Assembly (NCBI GenBank): GCA_028694915.1
Contig: JAQVJY010000008.1
Coordinates: forward strand, 1-64,000
Direction: 5' to 3'
Length of the DNA stretch: 64,000 nucleotides
DNA from: Paludibacteraceae bacterium
Lineage (GTDB): Bacteria > Bacteroidota > Bacteroidia > Bacteroidales > Paludibacteraceae
This document shows positions 18,258-28,750 of this stretch, piece after piece; the first letter of the stretch is position 1, and the number at the start of each line of letters is the position of its first letter. Made by a program: the position numbers and the translations under genes. Below the pieces are notes generated by a model. It ran no database searches, was not told where the DNA came from, and worked only from the letters and a program-made list of their open reading frames with translations.

Positions 18258-19742
18258 TTATTCCAAGTTTACAGCGTAGTAAGCTACTTGACCATTATTG
18301 TAAATTCCGGTAATAAATAGCACTTTTTCATTCGCTTCGTTATTCAGGGCTTCGTTGTAGGCACGTTCTATATCCTCTTGATTTACAATGGTGATGTTGT
18401 TTATTTTTAAAATAACGAATCCTTCTTTTAAACCCGATTTTGCGAACTTACCGTTTTTATCCAATTGACTAATTTGAAGGCCATTTTTGATTCTGAATTT
18501 ATATTTAAATTGATCAGATACGGCGCTAAATTTTGCACCCAAATGACTTAAATCAACCGCTTTGACAACGCCCGTGTTGCCAGCTCTATTTTTTAATTCT
18601 ACCACGAGTTTCTTGGTTTTATTGTCGCGTATTAAGGTGACTTCTATTTTGTCTCCTGGACGGTAACGACCGATTTGTTCTTGTAATTGAGCTACCGATT
18701 TGGTGGCCACGTTGTTGATGGCTACAATCACATCGCCTTCTTCAATACCTCCAGTTTTGGCGGCACTGTTTTCGCCAACAGCTCCTACGTAGGCGCCTTC
18801 AAGGGTGGTAAGTTTTTTCTCTTTAGCTAACTTGTAGTCAATATCACTTATTTGTACACCTAAAATAGCGCGTTGTACCACACCAAATTCTTTTAAATCG
18901 GCGACCACTTTGCTCACAATACTGGTTGGAACAGCAAATGAATAGCCCGCATAAGAGCCTGTTTGCGACGCAATGGCGGTATTGATACCCACTAATTCTC
19001 CTTTGGTGTTGACTAAAGCGCCACCACTATTTCCTGGGTTTACAGCGGCATCGGTTTGTATAAACGATTCAATTTTCATATCACTATTTAGGATGTTAAT
19101 GTTTCTTGCTTTGGCACTTACGATACCTGCTGTTACGGTCGATGTTAAGTTGAATGGATTTCCAACTGCTAAAACCCATTCACCAATTTTGAGATTATCA
19201 GAATTACCGAAAATAATAGGTTGTAGGCTATCTGCCTCTATTTTTAGTAATGCAATATCAGTAGAAGCATCAGCTCCAATTACTTTTGCTTTAAAAGTGC
19301 GTTTGTCGTTGAGTGTGACTTCTACTTCATTGGCTCTGTCCACTACGTGATTATTGGTTACAATATAACCATCGCTACTAATAATGACGCCTGAACCTGA
19401 TGCCATTTGTTCTTGTTGTGGCATGAGGCGTCCACCGTTATTTGGTCGCCCAAAGAAAAAATCAAAAAATGGATCGCCCGAAAACGTTTGTGCTTGAGTC
19501 ATTTTATAGGTGGTCTTCACGTGCACTACGCTGTGTACCGATTGCTCAGCAGCTATGGTGAAATCTGTCGGCATGGCTTGTGTTGCTGGTAATGAAGCAA
19601 ATGAAGTTGGCACGGCTAACTGGTCGGATGAAGCGTTGTTGAATGCGCTATCCATTTTTTTTGTCGTGGTTACGGTGGCATAACTAGTAAGTACGCTAAT
19701 GCATGCTATGGCTAGACCGTAAAAAATCTTTTTGTTTTCCAT
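18258..19742 (-). CDS. Periplasmic serine protease HtrA/DegP family
   Basis: The 494-residue protein has an N-terminal membrane/signal segment and a trypsin-like domain. The catalytic triad is H132 (TNNHVV), D162 (STDIALL) and S239 (PGNSGGAL). A PDZ domain follows (GAYVGAVGENSAAKTGGIEEG), then a degenerate second PDZ near the C-terminus (QLDKNGKFAKSGLKEGFVIL). These proteases degrade or refold damaged envelope proteins. Length and domain order fit DegP/DegQ. It appears to be transcribed alone between rpoD and the divergent ABC-F gene. Confidence 0.95.
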   Translation of the reverse strand: MENKKIFYGLAIACISVLTSYATVTTTKKMDSAFNNASSDQLAVPTSFASLPATQAMPTDFTIAAEQSVHSVVHVKTTYKMTQAQTFSGDPFFDFFFGRPNNGGRLMPQQEQMASGSGVIISSDGYIVTNNHVVDRANEVEVTLNDKRTFKAKVIGADASTDIALLKIEADSLQPIIFGNSDNLKIGEWVLAVGNPFNLTSTVTAGIVSAKARNINILNSDMKIESFIQTDAAVNPGNSGGALVNTKGELVGINTAIASQTGSYAGYSFAVPTSIVSKVVADLKEFGVVQRAILGVQISDIDYKLAKEKKLTTLEGAYVGAVGENSAAKTGGIEEGDVIVAINNVATKSVAQLQEQIGRYRPGDKIEVTLIRDNKTKKLVVELKNRAGNTGVVKAVDLSHLGAKFSAVSDQFKYKFRIKNGLQISQLDKNGKFAKSGLKEGFVILKINNITIVNQEDIERAYNEALNNEANEKVLFITGIYNNGQVAYYAVNLE

Positions 19743-19971
19743 AATTCAATTAATATTTAGTTAGTAATTAAATAAATTGCTTTAAACTGTTAATTTGCTG
19801 TTGATGTTTCAACAAAATACAGACCATAAACGTAAATTTCATCTGTTTTCTTGTTAAAATTAACAGTTTTAACCTGCGTTTATTAGTTTTTAAGAAGAGT
19901 TCAGGGTGCTTTTTGGTGAAATTCTGAAAAAATGTCAGCGTTGTCAGTTTTCGCAATCCACCGAATCTTTG

Positions 19972-19979
19972 TACCTTTG
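19972..19979 (+). promoter_or_regulatory. Putative -7 box of the ABC-F gene
   Basis: TACCTTTG lies 32 bases before the ATG at 20012 and matches TAnnTTTG. Confidence 0.55.
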
Positions 19980-20011
19980 TCAGCTTTTAAAATTTAGGTT
20001 TAATCAATATT

Positions 20012-21940
20012 ATGGTTTCAGTAGAGCAACTTACGGTAGAGTTTGGCGGACGTCCGCTGTTTGATAGCATTTCGTTTTTAGTCAATCCAAAAGATAAAAT
20101 TGCTTTGGTAGGTAAAAATGGGGCTGGCAAAACAACGCTTTTACGTTTGTTTGCGGGTCAACAGCAGCCTACGCACGGTAACATTATTAAGCCTAAAGAG
20201 TTGACCATTGGTTATTTGCCGCAGCATTTATTGGTTAAAGATCAACGTACGGTACAGGAAGAAGTAGAGTTGGCATTCGGTGAAATTCGGGTGATTCAAC
20301 AACATATTGATAAACTCAATATGGAAATAGCAGAACGCACCGATTACGAAAGCGAAGCATACCAATTGCTGATTGAAAAAGTAACGCACGAAAATGAGCG
20401 TTTACAGCTTTTTGGTGCCACCAATATGCAAGCCGAAATTGAAAAGACGCTGCTTGGATTAGGATTTGAACGTACTGATTTTACACGTCAAACGGCTGAA
20501 TTTAGTGGTGGTTGGCGTATGCGTATCGAATTGGCGAAAATCTTACTACAACGTCCTGATTTGTTGTTGTTGGACGAACCTACCAATCACTTGGATATAG
20601 AGTCTATTCAGTGGCTCGAAAATTTCTTAAGTACGTGTAATGGCGCAGTTATTTTAGTCAGTCACGACCGCGCTTTTATCGACGCAGTGACAACACGTAC
20701 CATCGAAATATCGTTAGGCAGAATTTACGACTATAAAGTGTCGTATTCTAAATATGTTGAATTACGCAAGGAACGTCGTGAACAACAGATTCGTGCCTAC
20801 GAAAATCAACAAAAAGTAATCGCTGAAACGGAGGATTTTATTGAGCGTTTTCGCTATAAAGCAACTAAAGCTGTACAGGTGCAAAGCCGTATAAAGCAGC
20901 TCGATAAGTTGGAACGTATTGAAGTGGATATGGAAGATACCTCGCGCCTAAGTTTGAAATTTCCTCCAGCTCCACATTCGGGGATTTTACCTGTCGAAAT
21001 TGAACATTTGACCAAAGCGTATGGCGACCATATTGTATTGAACGATATATCGTTACAAATACGACGTGGCGACAAAGTGGCTTTCGTTGGCAAAAATGGT
21101 GAGGGAAAATCTACATTGGTAAAATGTATCATGGACGAAATCGCATACAGCGGTACCATGAAGTTGGGACATCAGGTGAGCATTGGTTATTTCGCGCAAA
21201 ATCAAGCAAGTTTACTCGACGAAAATAAAACCGTATTTCAAACCATTGACGATGTGGCAGTAGGCGATATTCGTACTAAAATACGCGATATTTTAGGCGC
21301 TTTTATGTTTGGTGGCGAAGCGTCTGACAAAAAAGTAAAAGTGCTGTCCGGTGGTGAACGTAGCCGTTTAGCGATGATTCGTTTATTGTTGGAACCAGTT
21401 AATTTACTGATTCTCGATGAGCCAACTAACCACTTGGATATGAGCTCAAAAGATGTGCTCAAAGAAGCTATTAAGGCGTTTGATGGGACGGTTATTTTGG
21501 TGTCGCACGACCGTGAGTTTCTCGATGGTTTGGCTGATAAAGTGTATGAATTTGGTCATCAAAAAGTACGTGAACATTTGGGTGGTATTCAGGAATTTTT
21601 GCAGTATAAACGTATGCAAACGTTGCAGGATTTGGAACGCAAGCAGGTGATACAAAAAGCTGAAAAAGAGGATAATCAGTCCGAAAATAAGTTAAGCTAT
21701 GAAGCTCGTAAAGAGCAGTCGAAACTCGTACGTAAACAGGAAAAATTAGTTGCCGAAGCCGAAACTTCTATTGCTACGATGGAAGAAAGTTTGGCGGCGA
21801 TGGAAGTGCAATTTGCCGAAGGTAATTCTTCTGCCGAAGCGGTTGAAACGTATCAACGCACAAAGCATTCATTGGAACAAAAACTTTACGAGTGGGAATT
21901 GTTGTGCGAAGAGTTGGAGAACTTAAAACAAGCGCTGTAA
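20012..21940 (+). CDS. ABC-F family ribosome-associated ATPase
   Basis: The 642-residue protein has two ABC domains without membrane segments. The first has Walker A GKNGAGKT (34-41) and signature FSGGWRMR; the second has GKNGEGKS and LSGGERSR. They are joined by a charged P-site-tRNA-interaction-like linker (YVELRKERREQQIRAY), and a C-terminal coiled coil extends from about 560. This is the ABC-F plan of Uup/YdiF-like translation factors, which act on stalled or initiating ribosomes. The exact subgroup is uncertain. It is a single-gene unit ending in a terminator shared with gltX. Confidence 0.92.
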   Translation: MVSVEQLTVEFGGRPLFDSISFLVNPKDKIALVGKNGAGKTTLLRLFAGQQQPTHGNIIKPKELTIGYLPQHLLVKDQRTVQEEVELAFGEIRVIQQHIDKLNMEIAERTDYESEAYQLLIEKVTHENERLQLFGATNMQAEIEKTLLGLGFERTDFTRQTAEFSGGWRMRIELAKILLQRPDLLLLDEPTNHLDIESIQWLENFLSTCNGAVILVSHDRAFIDAVTTRTIEISLGRIYDYKVSYSKYVELRKERREQQIRAYENQQKVIAETEDFIERFRYKATKAVQVQSRIKQLDKLERIEVDMEDTSRLSLKFPPAPHSGILPVEIEHLTKAYGDHIVLNDISLQIRRGDKVAFVGKNGEGKSTLVKCIMDEIAYSGTMKLGHQVSIGYFAQNQASLLDENKTVFQTIDDVAVGDIRTKIRDILGAFMFGGEASDKKVKVLSGGERSRLAMIRLLLEPVNLLILDEPTNHLDMSSKDVLKEAIKAFDGTVILVSHDREFLDGLADKVYEFGHQKVREHLGGIQEFLQYKRMQTLQDLERKQVIQKAEKEDNQSENKLSYEARKEQSKLVRKQEKLVAEAETSIATMEESLAAMEVQFAEGNSSAEAVETYQRTKHSLEQKLYEWELLCEELENLKQAL

Positions 21941-21961
21941 GTCTTTCATAGTAAATAAAAT

Positions 21962-21996
21962 AAAAAAAGAGTCGTTCAATGAGCGACTCTTTTTTA
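21962..21996. terminator. Terminator between ABC-F gene and gltX
   Basis: A hairpin with arms around GAGTCG/CGACTC is bordered by A-rich and T-rich tracts. It lies between two convergent genes and can work in both directions. Confidence 0.8.
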
Positions 21997-22012
21997 TTGG
22001 TATAGATGGACG

Positions 22013-23536
22013 TTATCCTAACTTTTCGATGGCAGTTTGGATACGGCGAATGGTTTCTGCTTTACCAAGTACGGCGGTAATGTCGAAAATGTGAGGTCCT
22101 TTCATCTCGCCAACTAACGATAAACGAAATGGATTCATTACGTTACCCATGTTGTAGCCACTGGTTTCAATCCAACTGATGACTAATTTTTCGCTCAGTT
22201 CTACCGATGAAAAATCAGCATCGCTCATGGTTTTCAAATAGTTAACTAAAGCGCCAAGTTCATTTTTGGTTTCTGGTTTCCAACGTTTTTGCACTGCTTT
22301 TTCGTCGTATTGAGTAGGTGCTACAAAATAGAATGATGTTTGGTCCCATAGCTCATTGGCAAACGTAACGCGCGATTTCACAGCTCCAACAATTTGTGCT
22401 AACTGCGCTTCCTCCATATCAAATCCTTTGGCTTGAACGGTTGGACGGAATTGTTTGGCCAAATCCATGTTGTCTTTCAATTGCAAATATTGGTGGTTGA
22501 ACCATTTACCTTTTTCGTAATCGAATTTAGCACCACTTTTGCTACATTTTTCGAGGTGAAAGAGTTGTACCATTTCATCCATCGTCATGATTTCCTGTTC
22601 AGTTCCTGGATTCCAACCCAATAAAGCTAAAAAGTTCAAAACCGCTTCTGGGAAATAACCGCTTTCACGATAACCTGATGACACTTCGCCAGTTTTAGGG
22701 TCGTGCCATTCGAGCGGGAAAACGGGAAAACCTAAACGGTCGCCATCGCGTTTGCTCAATTTGCCATTGCCATCAGGTTTTAAGAGCAGCGGAAGGTGTG
22801 CAAACTGTGGCATGGTGTCAGTCCAACCGAAATAACGATAGAGTAGTACGTGCAACGGTGCACTTGGCAACCATTCTTCACCACGAATAACGTGTGTGAT
22901 TTCCATCAAATGGTCGTCCACAATGTTGGCGAGGTGGTAAGTTGGTAGTCCGTCAGACGATTTGTAAAGCACTTTATCGTCCAAAATAGATGAATTAATG
23001 CGTACTTCACCACGTATAATATCGTTCACTAGAATTTCTTCACCAGGCTCAATTTTTACACGAACTACGTATTTTTCGCCATTGGCTAGGCGCTGTGCTA
23101 CCTCGCCTTCACTCAATGTGAGCGAATTGTTCATAGCAAGTCGTGTGGAAGCATCGTATTGAAAATTAGCTATCTCAGTACGTTTAGCTTCCAATTCTTC
23201 GGGCGTATCAAAGGCCATGTAAGCCAATCCTTTTGCCAACAATTCATCGACGTAGGTTTTGTAGATATCTTTGCGTTCGCTCTGACGATATGGACCGTAA
23301 TTGCCACCAAATGAAACGCCTTCATCAAAGGTAATTCCTAACCATTTAAACGATTCGATGATGTATTCTTCGGCACCTGGCACAAAACGATTGCTATCGG
23401 TGTCCTCAATGCGGAAAATGAATTCGCCACCATGTTGTTTCGCGAACAAATAGTTATATAAAGCGGTTCGTACACCGCCAATGTGCAAAGCGCCTGTTGG
23501 CGAAGGTGCAAATCTTACTCTTACTTTTCTGGTCAT
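22013..23536 (-). CDS. gltX: Glutamyl-tRNA synthetase
   Basis: The 507-residue class I synthetase has [11 protein letters not shown] (HIGG at 18-21) and the KMSKS-equivalent KLSKRDGD in the catalytic half. The C-terminal part is the helical anticodon-binding region. It charges tRNA-Glu in the cytoplasm. It lies 28 bases downstream of aspS in the same direction, so the two synthetases probably share the promoter at 25418-25425. Confidence 0.97.
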   Translation of the reverse strand: MTRKVRVRFAPSPTGALHIGGVRTALYNYLFAKQHGGEFIFRIEDTDSNRFVPGAEEYIIESFKWLGITFDEGVSFGGNYGPYRQSERKDIYKTYVDELLAKGLAYMAFDTPEELEAKRTEIANFQYDASTRLAMNNSLTLSEGEVAQRLANGEKYVVRVKIEPGEEILVNDIIRGEVRINSSILDDKVLYKSSDGLPTYHLANIVDDHLMEITHVIRGEEWLPSAPLHVLLYRYFGWTDTMPQFAHLPLLLKPDGNGKLSKRDGDRLGFPVFPLEWHDPKTGEVSSGYRESGYFPEAVLNFLALLGWNPGTEQEIMTMDEMVQLFHLEKCSKSGAKFDYEKGKWFNHQYLQLKDNMDLAKQFRPTVQAKGFDMEEAQLAQIVGAVKSRVTFANELWDQTSFYFVAPTQYDEKAVQKRWKPETKNELGALVNYLKTMSDADFSSVELSEKLVISWIETSGYNMGNVMNPFRLSLVGEMKGPHIFDITAVLGKAETIRRIQTAIEKLG

Positions 23537-23564
23537 GTTAGTTATAAATAGAAGCGCTATTAGT

Positions 23565-25319
23565 TTATTCTTTGATATCTATTTTAAGACACAATTCATC
23601 TAATTGTGATTGGTCTATTTGTCCTGGTGCATCGAGCATGACGTCGCGTCCTTGGTTATTTTTAGGGAATGCCATACAGTCGCGAATACTGTCTAACCCA
23701 GCAAATAGCGAAACAAAACGATCCAAACCATACGCCAAACCACCGTGAGGAGGTGCACCATATTTGAAGGCATTCATCAAGAAACCAAAACGTTGTTGTG
23801 CGCTTTCGGGTGTAAAACCAAGCAATTCGAACATTTTTTGTTGGAGTTTGCTGTCGTGAATACGAATAGAACCACCGCCCACTTCAACACCGTTGATAAC
23901 CATATCGTAGGCATTGGCACGTACGGCGCCAGTGTCGCTGTCGAGCAATGGAATATCTTCTGGTTTTGGTGAGGTAAATGGATGGTGCATAGCGTAGAAA
24001 CGTTGGTCTTCTTCGCTCCATTCGAAGAGTGGAAAATCGACCACCCAAAGACATGAGAACTTATTTTTATCGCGTAAACCTAACTGTGAACCCATTTCAA
24101 GACGAAGTTCACACAATTGTTTACGAGTTTTGTTGGCATCAGGGCCGCTCAAAATCAAAATTAAATCGTTAGGTTCGGCACCGCAAGCCGCTTTTAATTG
24201 TTGCAATACTTCAGGTGTGTAAAATTTATCGACGCTCGATTTTACGCTTCCATCAGCTTCAACGCGGGCATATACTAAACCTTTTGCGCCAATTTGAGGA
24301 CGTTTTACAAAGTCGGTAAGTGCATCTAACTGTTTACGTGTGTAATTAGCGGCTCCTTTAGCACAAATACCACCAATGTAAGCTGCTTCATCGAATACGC
24401 TAAAGCCATGTCCTTTTAACACGTCCATCAATTCTACAAACTGCATATCGAAACGCGTATCTGGTTTGTCGGAACCGTAGAATTTCATTGCATCGTGCCA
24501 TGTCATACGTGGTAACGTAGGAATGTCAATACCTTTGATTTTTTTGAACAGGTGACGGCTCATGCCTTCAAACATATTCAATATGTCTTCTTGATCAACA
24601 AATGACATTTCGCAGTCAATTTGAGTGAATTCAGGTTGACGGTCAGCACGTAAATCTTCGTCGCGGAAACATTTTACGATTTGGAAATAACGATCGAACC
24701 CAGAAACCATCAACAGCTGTTTAAGCGTTTGTGGCGATTGTGGTAAAGCGTAAAATTGTCCAGGATTCATACGACTTGGTACCACAAAATCGCGTGCACC
24801 TTCGGGCGTAGAATTCACTAACACAGGAGTTTCTACTTCTAAAAATCCTTGCGCATCCAAATATTGACGAACTTCGATTGTCATTTTGTGGCGCAATTCG
24901 AGGTTGGCACGTACCGAGTTACGACGTAAATCGAGGTAACGGTATTTCATGCGAATATCATCGCCGCCATCAGTTTCATCTTCAATAGTGAAGGGCGGTG
25001 TGAGTGCTTCGTTTAAGATAGTAAGTGTTGATACGATGATTTCAATATCACCAGTTGGCATGTGGCTGTTTTTTGAACTACGTTCTTCAACCTTTCCGGT
25101 TACTTGGAGTACATATTCACGTCCGAGGTGGTTGGCACGTTCGCACAAATCAGCATCGACTTCTTGGTTGAAAACTAATTGTGTCATACCATAGCGGTCT
25201 CTGAGGTCAATAAAAGTCATACCGCCCATTTTGCGGATGCGTTGCACCCAACCTGCAAGGGTTACTGTTTGTCCCAAATTAGCGATGCGAAGTTCGCCAC
25301 ATGTTGTTGTTCTGTACAT
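23565..25319 (-). CDS. aspS: Aspartyl-tRNA synthetase, bacterial type
   Basis: The 584-residue class II synthetase begins with an OB-fold anticodon-binding domain ([24 protein letters not shown]). The catalytic core follows: [18 protein letters not shown] as motif 2, and [15 protein letters not shown] as motif 3. The large GAD insertion (residues about 290-420) marks the bacterial form. It charges tRNA-Asp. First gene of the aspS-gltX unit. Confidence 0.97.
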   Translation of the reverse strand: MYRTTTCGELRIANLGQTVTLAGWVQRIRKMGGMTFIDLRDRYGMTQLVFNQEVDADLCERANHLGREYVLQVTGKVEERSSKNSHMPTGDIEIIVSTLTILNEALTPPFTIEDETDGGDDIRMKYRYLDLRRNSVRANLELRHKMTIEVRQYLDAQGFLEVETPVLVNSTPEGARDFVVPSRMNPGQFYALPQSPQTLKQLLMVSGFDRYFQIVKCFRDEDLRADRQPEFTQIDCEMSFVDQEDILNMFEGMSRHLFKKIKGIDIPTLPRMTWHDAMKFYGSDKPDTRFDMQFVELMDVLKGHGFSVFDEAAYIGGICAKGAANYTRKQLDALTDFVKRPQIGAKGLVYARVEADGSVKSSVDKFYTPEVLQQLKAACGAEPNDLILILSGPDANKTRKQLCELRLEMGSQLGLRDKNKFSCLWVVDFPLFEWSEEDQRFYAMHHPFTSPKPEDIPLLDSDTGAVRANAYDMVINGVEVGGGSIRIHDSKLQQKMFELLGFTPESAQQRFGFLMNAFKYGAPPHGGLAYGLDRFVSLFAGLDSIRDCMAFPKNNQGRDVMLDAPGQIDQSQLDELCLKIDIKE

Positions 25320-25417
25320 ATACTAGTTGAAGATTAAAAGTAGAACAGTAATAAAAAGTCAATTCTTGAGATTAATGTTCTAACTATCAGTTAATTGATT
25401 TTATGTTATAAAACTCA

Positions 25418-25425
25418 CAAAGATA
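25418..25425 (-). promoter_or_regulatory. Putative -7 box of the aspS-gltX operon
   Basis: On the minus strand TATCTTTG lies 98 bases upstream of the aspS ATG. It implies a leader of about 95 bases, in which I saw no recognisable riboswitch. Confidence 0.5.
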
Positions 25426-25517
25426 AGCTGAAAAATTGAAATTTACGCCTATTTTAGGTGTTTTTTTGTGTGTTAAGCCCCATTTTTATGCCAAAGGGTC
25501 GATTTGTGGCGTTTCCA

Positions 25518-25548
25518 TTGGTTACGTTCAATTAAAATTGTATCTTTG
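25518..25548 (+). promoter_or_regulatory. Bacteroidetes-type promoter of ruvX (-33 TTG and -7 box)
   Basis: TTG at 25518-25520 and TATCTTTG at 25541-25548 are separated by 20 bases, the normal spacing for the phylum. The ruvX ATG follows 24 bases later. Confidence 0.7.
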
Positions 25549-25572
25549 TAGTTTCATTTTGAAAGCAACAAT

Positions 25573-25986
25573 ATGGCTCGAATTTTAGCAATTGATTTTG
25601 GCGAAAAACGTACAGGAATAGCTGTTTCTGATCCGTTACAAATGATAGCCAATGGTCTTACAACCGTTGACACCACTCGTTTGGAGCAGTTTTTGGTCGA
25701 TTATGTGGCCAAAGAGTCGGTAGAGCGTTTTGTCATCGGTTTCCCTACGACGTTACGCAACGAGCCTGCTGTTGTGACAGCTCAAATTACGCCTTTTGTT
25801 GAAAAATTGAAACAACGTTTTCCTGCCATTCCTGTGGAGTTGGTGGACGAACGTTTTACTTCTAAAATGGCTTTTCAAACCATGATAGATGGTGGTTTAA
25901 AAAAGAAAGCACGTCAAAATAAAGGCTTAATCGACCAAATTAGCGCGACGATTATATTACAAACTTATTTAGAATCAAGGCGTTAA
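25573..25986 (+). CDS. ruvX: Holliday junction resolvase-like/pre-16S rRNA nuclease YqgF
   Basis: The 137-residue protein has the RNase H-like fold of the YqgF/RuvX family. ILAIDFGEKRTGIAVSD carries the first catalytic aspartate, FVIGFPTTL follows, and LVDERFTSKMA carries the catalytic acidic residue. It is linked to 16S rRNA 5'-end maturation in bacteria. Length is normal. It heads a rightward group with a four-helix-bundle gene, def and trmN6. Confidence 0.94.
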   Translation: MARILAIDFGEKRTGIAVSDPLQMIANGLTTVDTTRLEQFLVDYVAKESVERFVIGFPTTLRNEPAVVTAQITPFVEKLKQRFPAIPVELVDERFTSKMAFQTMIDGGLKKKARQNKGLIDQISATIILQTYLESRR

Positions 25987-25994
25987 ATGTTAAT

Positions 25995-26414
25995 TAATGA
26001 ATAATTAATAACTAAAAATGAATAATGGCAGGTAAAAACATTGTTATAGATAAATCATTCTCTTTTTCGCTGCGAATTGTGAATGCTTACAAGTTTTTGA
26101 CAGAAACAAAGCATGAATTGGTGATGTCAAAACAGCTTTTGCGTAGTGGAACTGCTATTGGGGCATTGTTGAGTGAAGCTGAGTATGCCCAAAGTAAACC
26201 TGATTTTATAAGTAAAAATCATATAGCGCTTAAAGAAGCAAATGAAACGAAGTATTGGATTGAACTGCTCGGAAAAAGTGAGTATTTTGATAAAATAGCT
26301 TATGAATCGTTGCTTCAAGATGTAATTGAAATTATTAAATTATTGACAGCTATTCTGGTCACATCAAAAAAGACCGCTGTATAGTTGTTACTATTCATTC
26401 TTATTTATTCATTA
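25995..26414. repeat. Short inverted repeat flanking the four-helix-bundle gene
   Basis: TAATGAATAA at 25995-26004 is repeated in inverse orientation as TTATTCATTA at 26405-26414. The pair brackets exactly one gene (26025-26384) with 20 bases on each side. Both arms are A/T-only apart from one base pair, so chance is possible. Confidence 0.35.
26025..26384 (+). CDS. Four-helix-bundle protein (S23/IVP-like family)
   Basis: The 119-residue protein is helical, with [31 protein letters not shown] at its core, [17 protein letters not shown] next and [12 protein letters not shown] later. These are signatures of the four-helix-bundle family first described in 23S rRNA intervening sequences and common as stand-alone genes in Bacteroidetes. 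No catalytic function is established. It interrupts an otherwise housekeeping row (ruvX, def, trmN6) and is flanked by a short inverted repeat, suggesting insertion. Confidence 0.88.
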   Translation: MAGKNIVIDKSFSFSLRIVNAYKFLTETKHELVMSKQLLRSGTAIGALLSEAEYAQSKPDFISKNHIALKEANETKYWIELLGKSEYFDKIAYESLLQDVIEIIKLLTAILVTSKKTAV

Positions 26415-26428
26415 TTAATTTATTCAAT

Positions 26429-26974
26429 ATGATTCTTCCAATGTATTTATATGGTCAGTCGGTACTTCGAAAAGTGGCTGAACCTATTGAAAAAGATTAT
26501 CCAGAGTTACAAATGCTCATCGACAATATGTTTGAAACCATGTACAAATCGGAGGGTGTGGGTTTAGCAGCTCCACAAATTGGTTTGGGTATTCGTGTGG
26601 TAGTTATTGACGCTTCGCCTATGGCTGATGAAGAACCATCGTTGGCTAATAGTAAAATGGCACTGATTAATCCACATATTGAATCTTTCGATGGCGAAAA
26701 TGTAAGTATGGAAGAGGGGTGTCTGAGCTTACCTGGTATTCACGAGTCGGTTACACGTAAAAACACGATTCATATTACGTATATGGACGAAAATTTTGTG
26801 CATCACGATGAAGTTATTTCTGGCTATTTGGCGCGTGTTATACAGCACGAATACGACCATTTAGAAGGTCATGTGTTTACCGATCGTATTTCACCTATTC
26901 GTCGTCAATTGATTACGAACAAATTGCAAAATATTGCTAAAGGCAAAGTGAATTGTAATTACAAAACCAAATAA
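26429..26974 (+). CDS. def: Peptide deformylase
   Basis: The 181-residue metalloenzyme has all three motifs: [10 protein letters not shown] (43-52), EEGCLSLPG with metal ligand C98, and QHEYDHLEG with H140, catalytic E141 and H144. It removes the formyl group from new proteins. It follows the four-helix-bundle gene by 44 bases and precedes trmN6 by 17. Confidence 0.97.
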   Translation: MILPMYLYGQSVLRKVAEPIEKDYPELQMLIDNMFETMYKSEGVGLAAPQIGLGIRVVVIDASPMADEEPSLANSKMALINPHIESFDGENVSMEEGCLSLPGIHESVTRKNTIHITYMDENFVHHDEVISGYLARVIQHEYDHLEGHVFTDRISPIRRQLITNKLQNIAKGKVNCNYKTK

Positions 26975-26991
26975 TGGTTCGTTATTGATTG

Positions 26992-27693
26992 ATGTTTACC
27001 TTTAAGCAATTTACCATTCATCAAGATGCTTGTGCTATGAAAGTTGGCACTGATGGCGTACTGTTAGGTGCATGGTGTCCTGTGGAACATGCTGTTCGTG
27101 TATTGGACATTGGAACAGGAACAGGTTTGATTGCGTTGATGATAGCGCAGCGTGCGCCTAAAGCCTTGATAGAGGCTGTGGAGTTGGATGAGAAAGCGGC
27201 AGAACAAGCGCGTTATAATGTATCGTTAACTCCTTTTGATGAGCGAGTTAAAGTAGTTGCTGGCTCAATACAGATGTTTGCAGAAACAAATCAAGGTGTG
27301 TACGATGTGATAGTTTGTAATCCGCCTTATTTTGTGGATTCACTCAAATCGCCCAATAACACTAGAACGCAGGCACGACATGCAGATACGCTTACACAGG
27401 ACGATTTATTACTAGCAGCAAATAAGCTGTTGTCAGAGCAGGGAACTTTAAATGTTATTTTACCGACTGTAGAAGCTGATATGTTGATTGAAAAGTCTAA
27501 GCAGTTTGGGTTCACTTTAGAATTGTGTACGCAGGTATTGCCAACGCCTCAAAGCCCTGTGAAACGGAAATTGATGTCTTTTGTACGTGGAGCGTCATCG
27601 TTGCTTGAAACGCAACTAGTTATCGAAACTGATAGGCACGTATATACGGATGACTATAAATTATTAACGAAAGACTTTTATTTGAAATTCTAA
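26992..27693 (+). CDS. trmN6: tRNA1(Val) adenine-37 N6-methyltransferase-like protein
   Basis: Reading from the ATG at 26992 gives 233 residues; a TTG one codon upstream is not needed. It is a class I N6-adenine methyltransferase with SAM motif DIGTGTGLIALM (GTGTG at 41-45) and catalytic NPPYF at 110-114. The start (MFTFKQFTIHQDACAMKVGTD) is diagnostic of the YfiC/TrmN6 family, which methylates A37 of tRNA-Val. It ends the ruvX group. Confidence 0.92.
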   Translation: MFTFKQFTIHQDACAMKVGTDGVLLGAWCPVEHAVRVLDIGTGTGLIALMIAQRAPKALIEAVELDEKAAEQARYNVSLTPFDERVKVVAGSIQMFAETNQGVYDVIVCNPPYFVDSLKSPNNTRTQARHADTLTQDDLLLAANKLLSEQGTLNVILPTVEADMLIEKSKQFGFTLELCTQVLPTPQSPVKRKLMSFVRGASSLLETQLVIETDRHVYTDDYKLLTKDFYLKF

Positions 27694-27709
27694 ATTTAAC
27701 AGATTGAAA

Positions 27710-27741
27710 TTTGGCAGTTACCTAAAAATCTGCTACTTTTG
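27710..27741 (+). promoter_or_regulatory. Bacteroidetes promoter of the nucleoside phosphorylase (TTTG-20-TACTTTTG)
   Basis: TTTG at 27710-27713 and TACTTTTG at 27734-27741 are 20 bases apart. This is one of the best full promoter matches in the window. It gives a leader of about 55 bases. Confidence 0.75.
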
Positions 27742-27797
27742 AAAGTTGTTTGTATATTAATGAAACAAATTAATTAATCCTTAAAATATAATTATTT

Positions 27798-28664
27798 ATG
27801 AGAACTATTCCAGCATCAGAGCTGATTATTAATGCCGATGGTAGTATTTTTCACCTCCATGTAAAACCAGAACAATTAGCTACAACCATTATTTTGGTAG
27901 GCGATCCTGAACGTGTAACGATGATTGCTAGCCACTTCGATAGTATTGAATGCGAAGTTTCTAGTCGCGAATTTCATACCATTACAGGTATGTACAAAGG
28001 CAAACGCTTGTCGTGTGTATCGCACGGTATTGGACCTGATAATATTGACATTGTGGTTACAGAGCTCGATGCTTTGGTAAATGTTGACTTTGCAACGCGT
28101 ACCGAAAAACCTGAACATACTACGTTGAGTTTAGTTCGTATTGGAACTTCAGGTGGTTTGCAAGATATTTCTCCTGTTGGCACTTATGTGGTTTCAAAAT
28201 ATTCAATGGGTTTTGATGGCGTTTTGAATTATTACAAAACTCCAGAAGATATGCTCGAAATGGGTATGGAAAAAGCATTTTGCTCTCACGTGAATTGGGG
28301 TGCTCGTTTGATGGCTCCTTATTGTGTAAAAGCTGACGAAGAATTGGTAGAACGCATTGGTTTTGATATGGTTAAAGGTATTACAATCGCAGCTCCAGGT
28401 TTCTATGGTCCACAAGGTCGTTATGTGCGTGCTCCGTTAGCATTCCCTGATTTGAATGAAAAAATTATGTCGTTCGAATATCAAGGTGATGTTATTACTA
28501 ACTTCGAAATGGAAAGCTCAATGGTAGCAGGACTTGGTAAATTATTGGGACACAAAGCGATGACTGTGTGTGCTATTATTGCTGGTCGTGTGGCTAAAAA
28601 TATGAATACCGATTACAAAGGTTCAATCGAAGGCTTAGTAGCTAAAGTGTTAGAACGTATCTAA
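27798..28664 (+). CDS. Nucleoside phosphorylase, uridine-phosphorylase type
   Basis: The 288-residue protein belongs to the PNP/UDP phosphorylase family: TIILVGDPERVTMIASHF, SHGIGPDNIDIVVTELDAL, RIGTSGGLQ and a nucleoside-site segment YQGDVITNFEMESSMVAGL. It splits a nucleoside with phosphate into base and ribose-1-phosphate. The FEMESS region with the first motifs fits uridine phosphorylase better than purine enzymes, but the substrate is not proven. It has its own promoter and terminator, so it is monocistronic. Confidence 0.9.
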   Translation: MRTIPASELIINADGSIFHLHVKPEQLATTIILVGDPERVTMIASHFDSIECEVSSREFHTITGMYKGKRLSCVSHGIGPDNIDIVVTELDALVNVDFATRTEKPEHTTLSLVRIGTSGGLQDISPVGTYVVSKYSMGFDGVLNYYKTPEDMLEMGMEKAFCSHVNWGARLMAPYCVKADEELVERIGFDMVKGITIAAPGFYGPQGRYVRAPLAFPDLNEKIMSFEYQGDVITNFEMESSMVAGLGKLLGHKAMTVCAIIAGRVAKNMNTDYKGSIEGLVAKVLERI

Positions 28665-28692
28665 TTAGCTTTAAGCTAGTATTTTATCAATG

Positions 28693-28725
28693 AGCGAAGT
28701 GCGAATTTTAGGTTTACACTTCGCT
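28693..28725 (+). terminator. Terminator after the nucleoside phosphorylase
   Basis: A 9-bp stem (28693-28701 with 28717-28725) closes on a 15-base loop and is followed by TATTTGTCTATTT. It lies 29 bases after the stop. Confidence 0.65.
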
Positions 28726-28750
28726 TATTTGTCTATTTAACAAGAATATT

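Noticed and set aside
18973-19350. 125-residue plus-strand frame opposite the HtrA gene
   Set aside because: Fully antisense to the protease catalytic domain; composition follows the codons of the real gene.
19768-19956. 62-residue minus-strand frame upstream of the HtrA gene
   Set aside because: It lies in the AT-rich promoter region between two divergent genes, is Lys/Leu-rich, has no domain and starts where promoter elements are expected.
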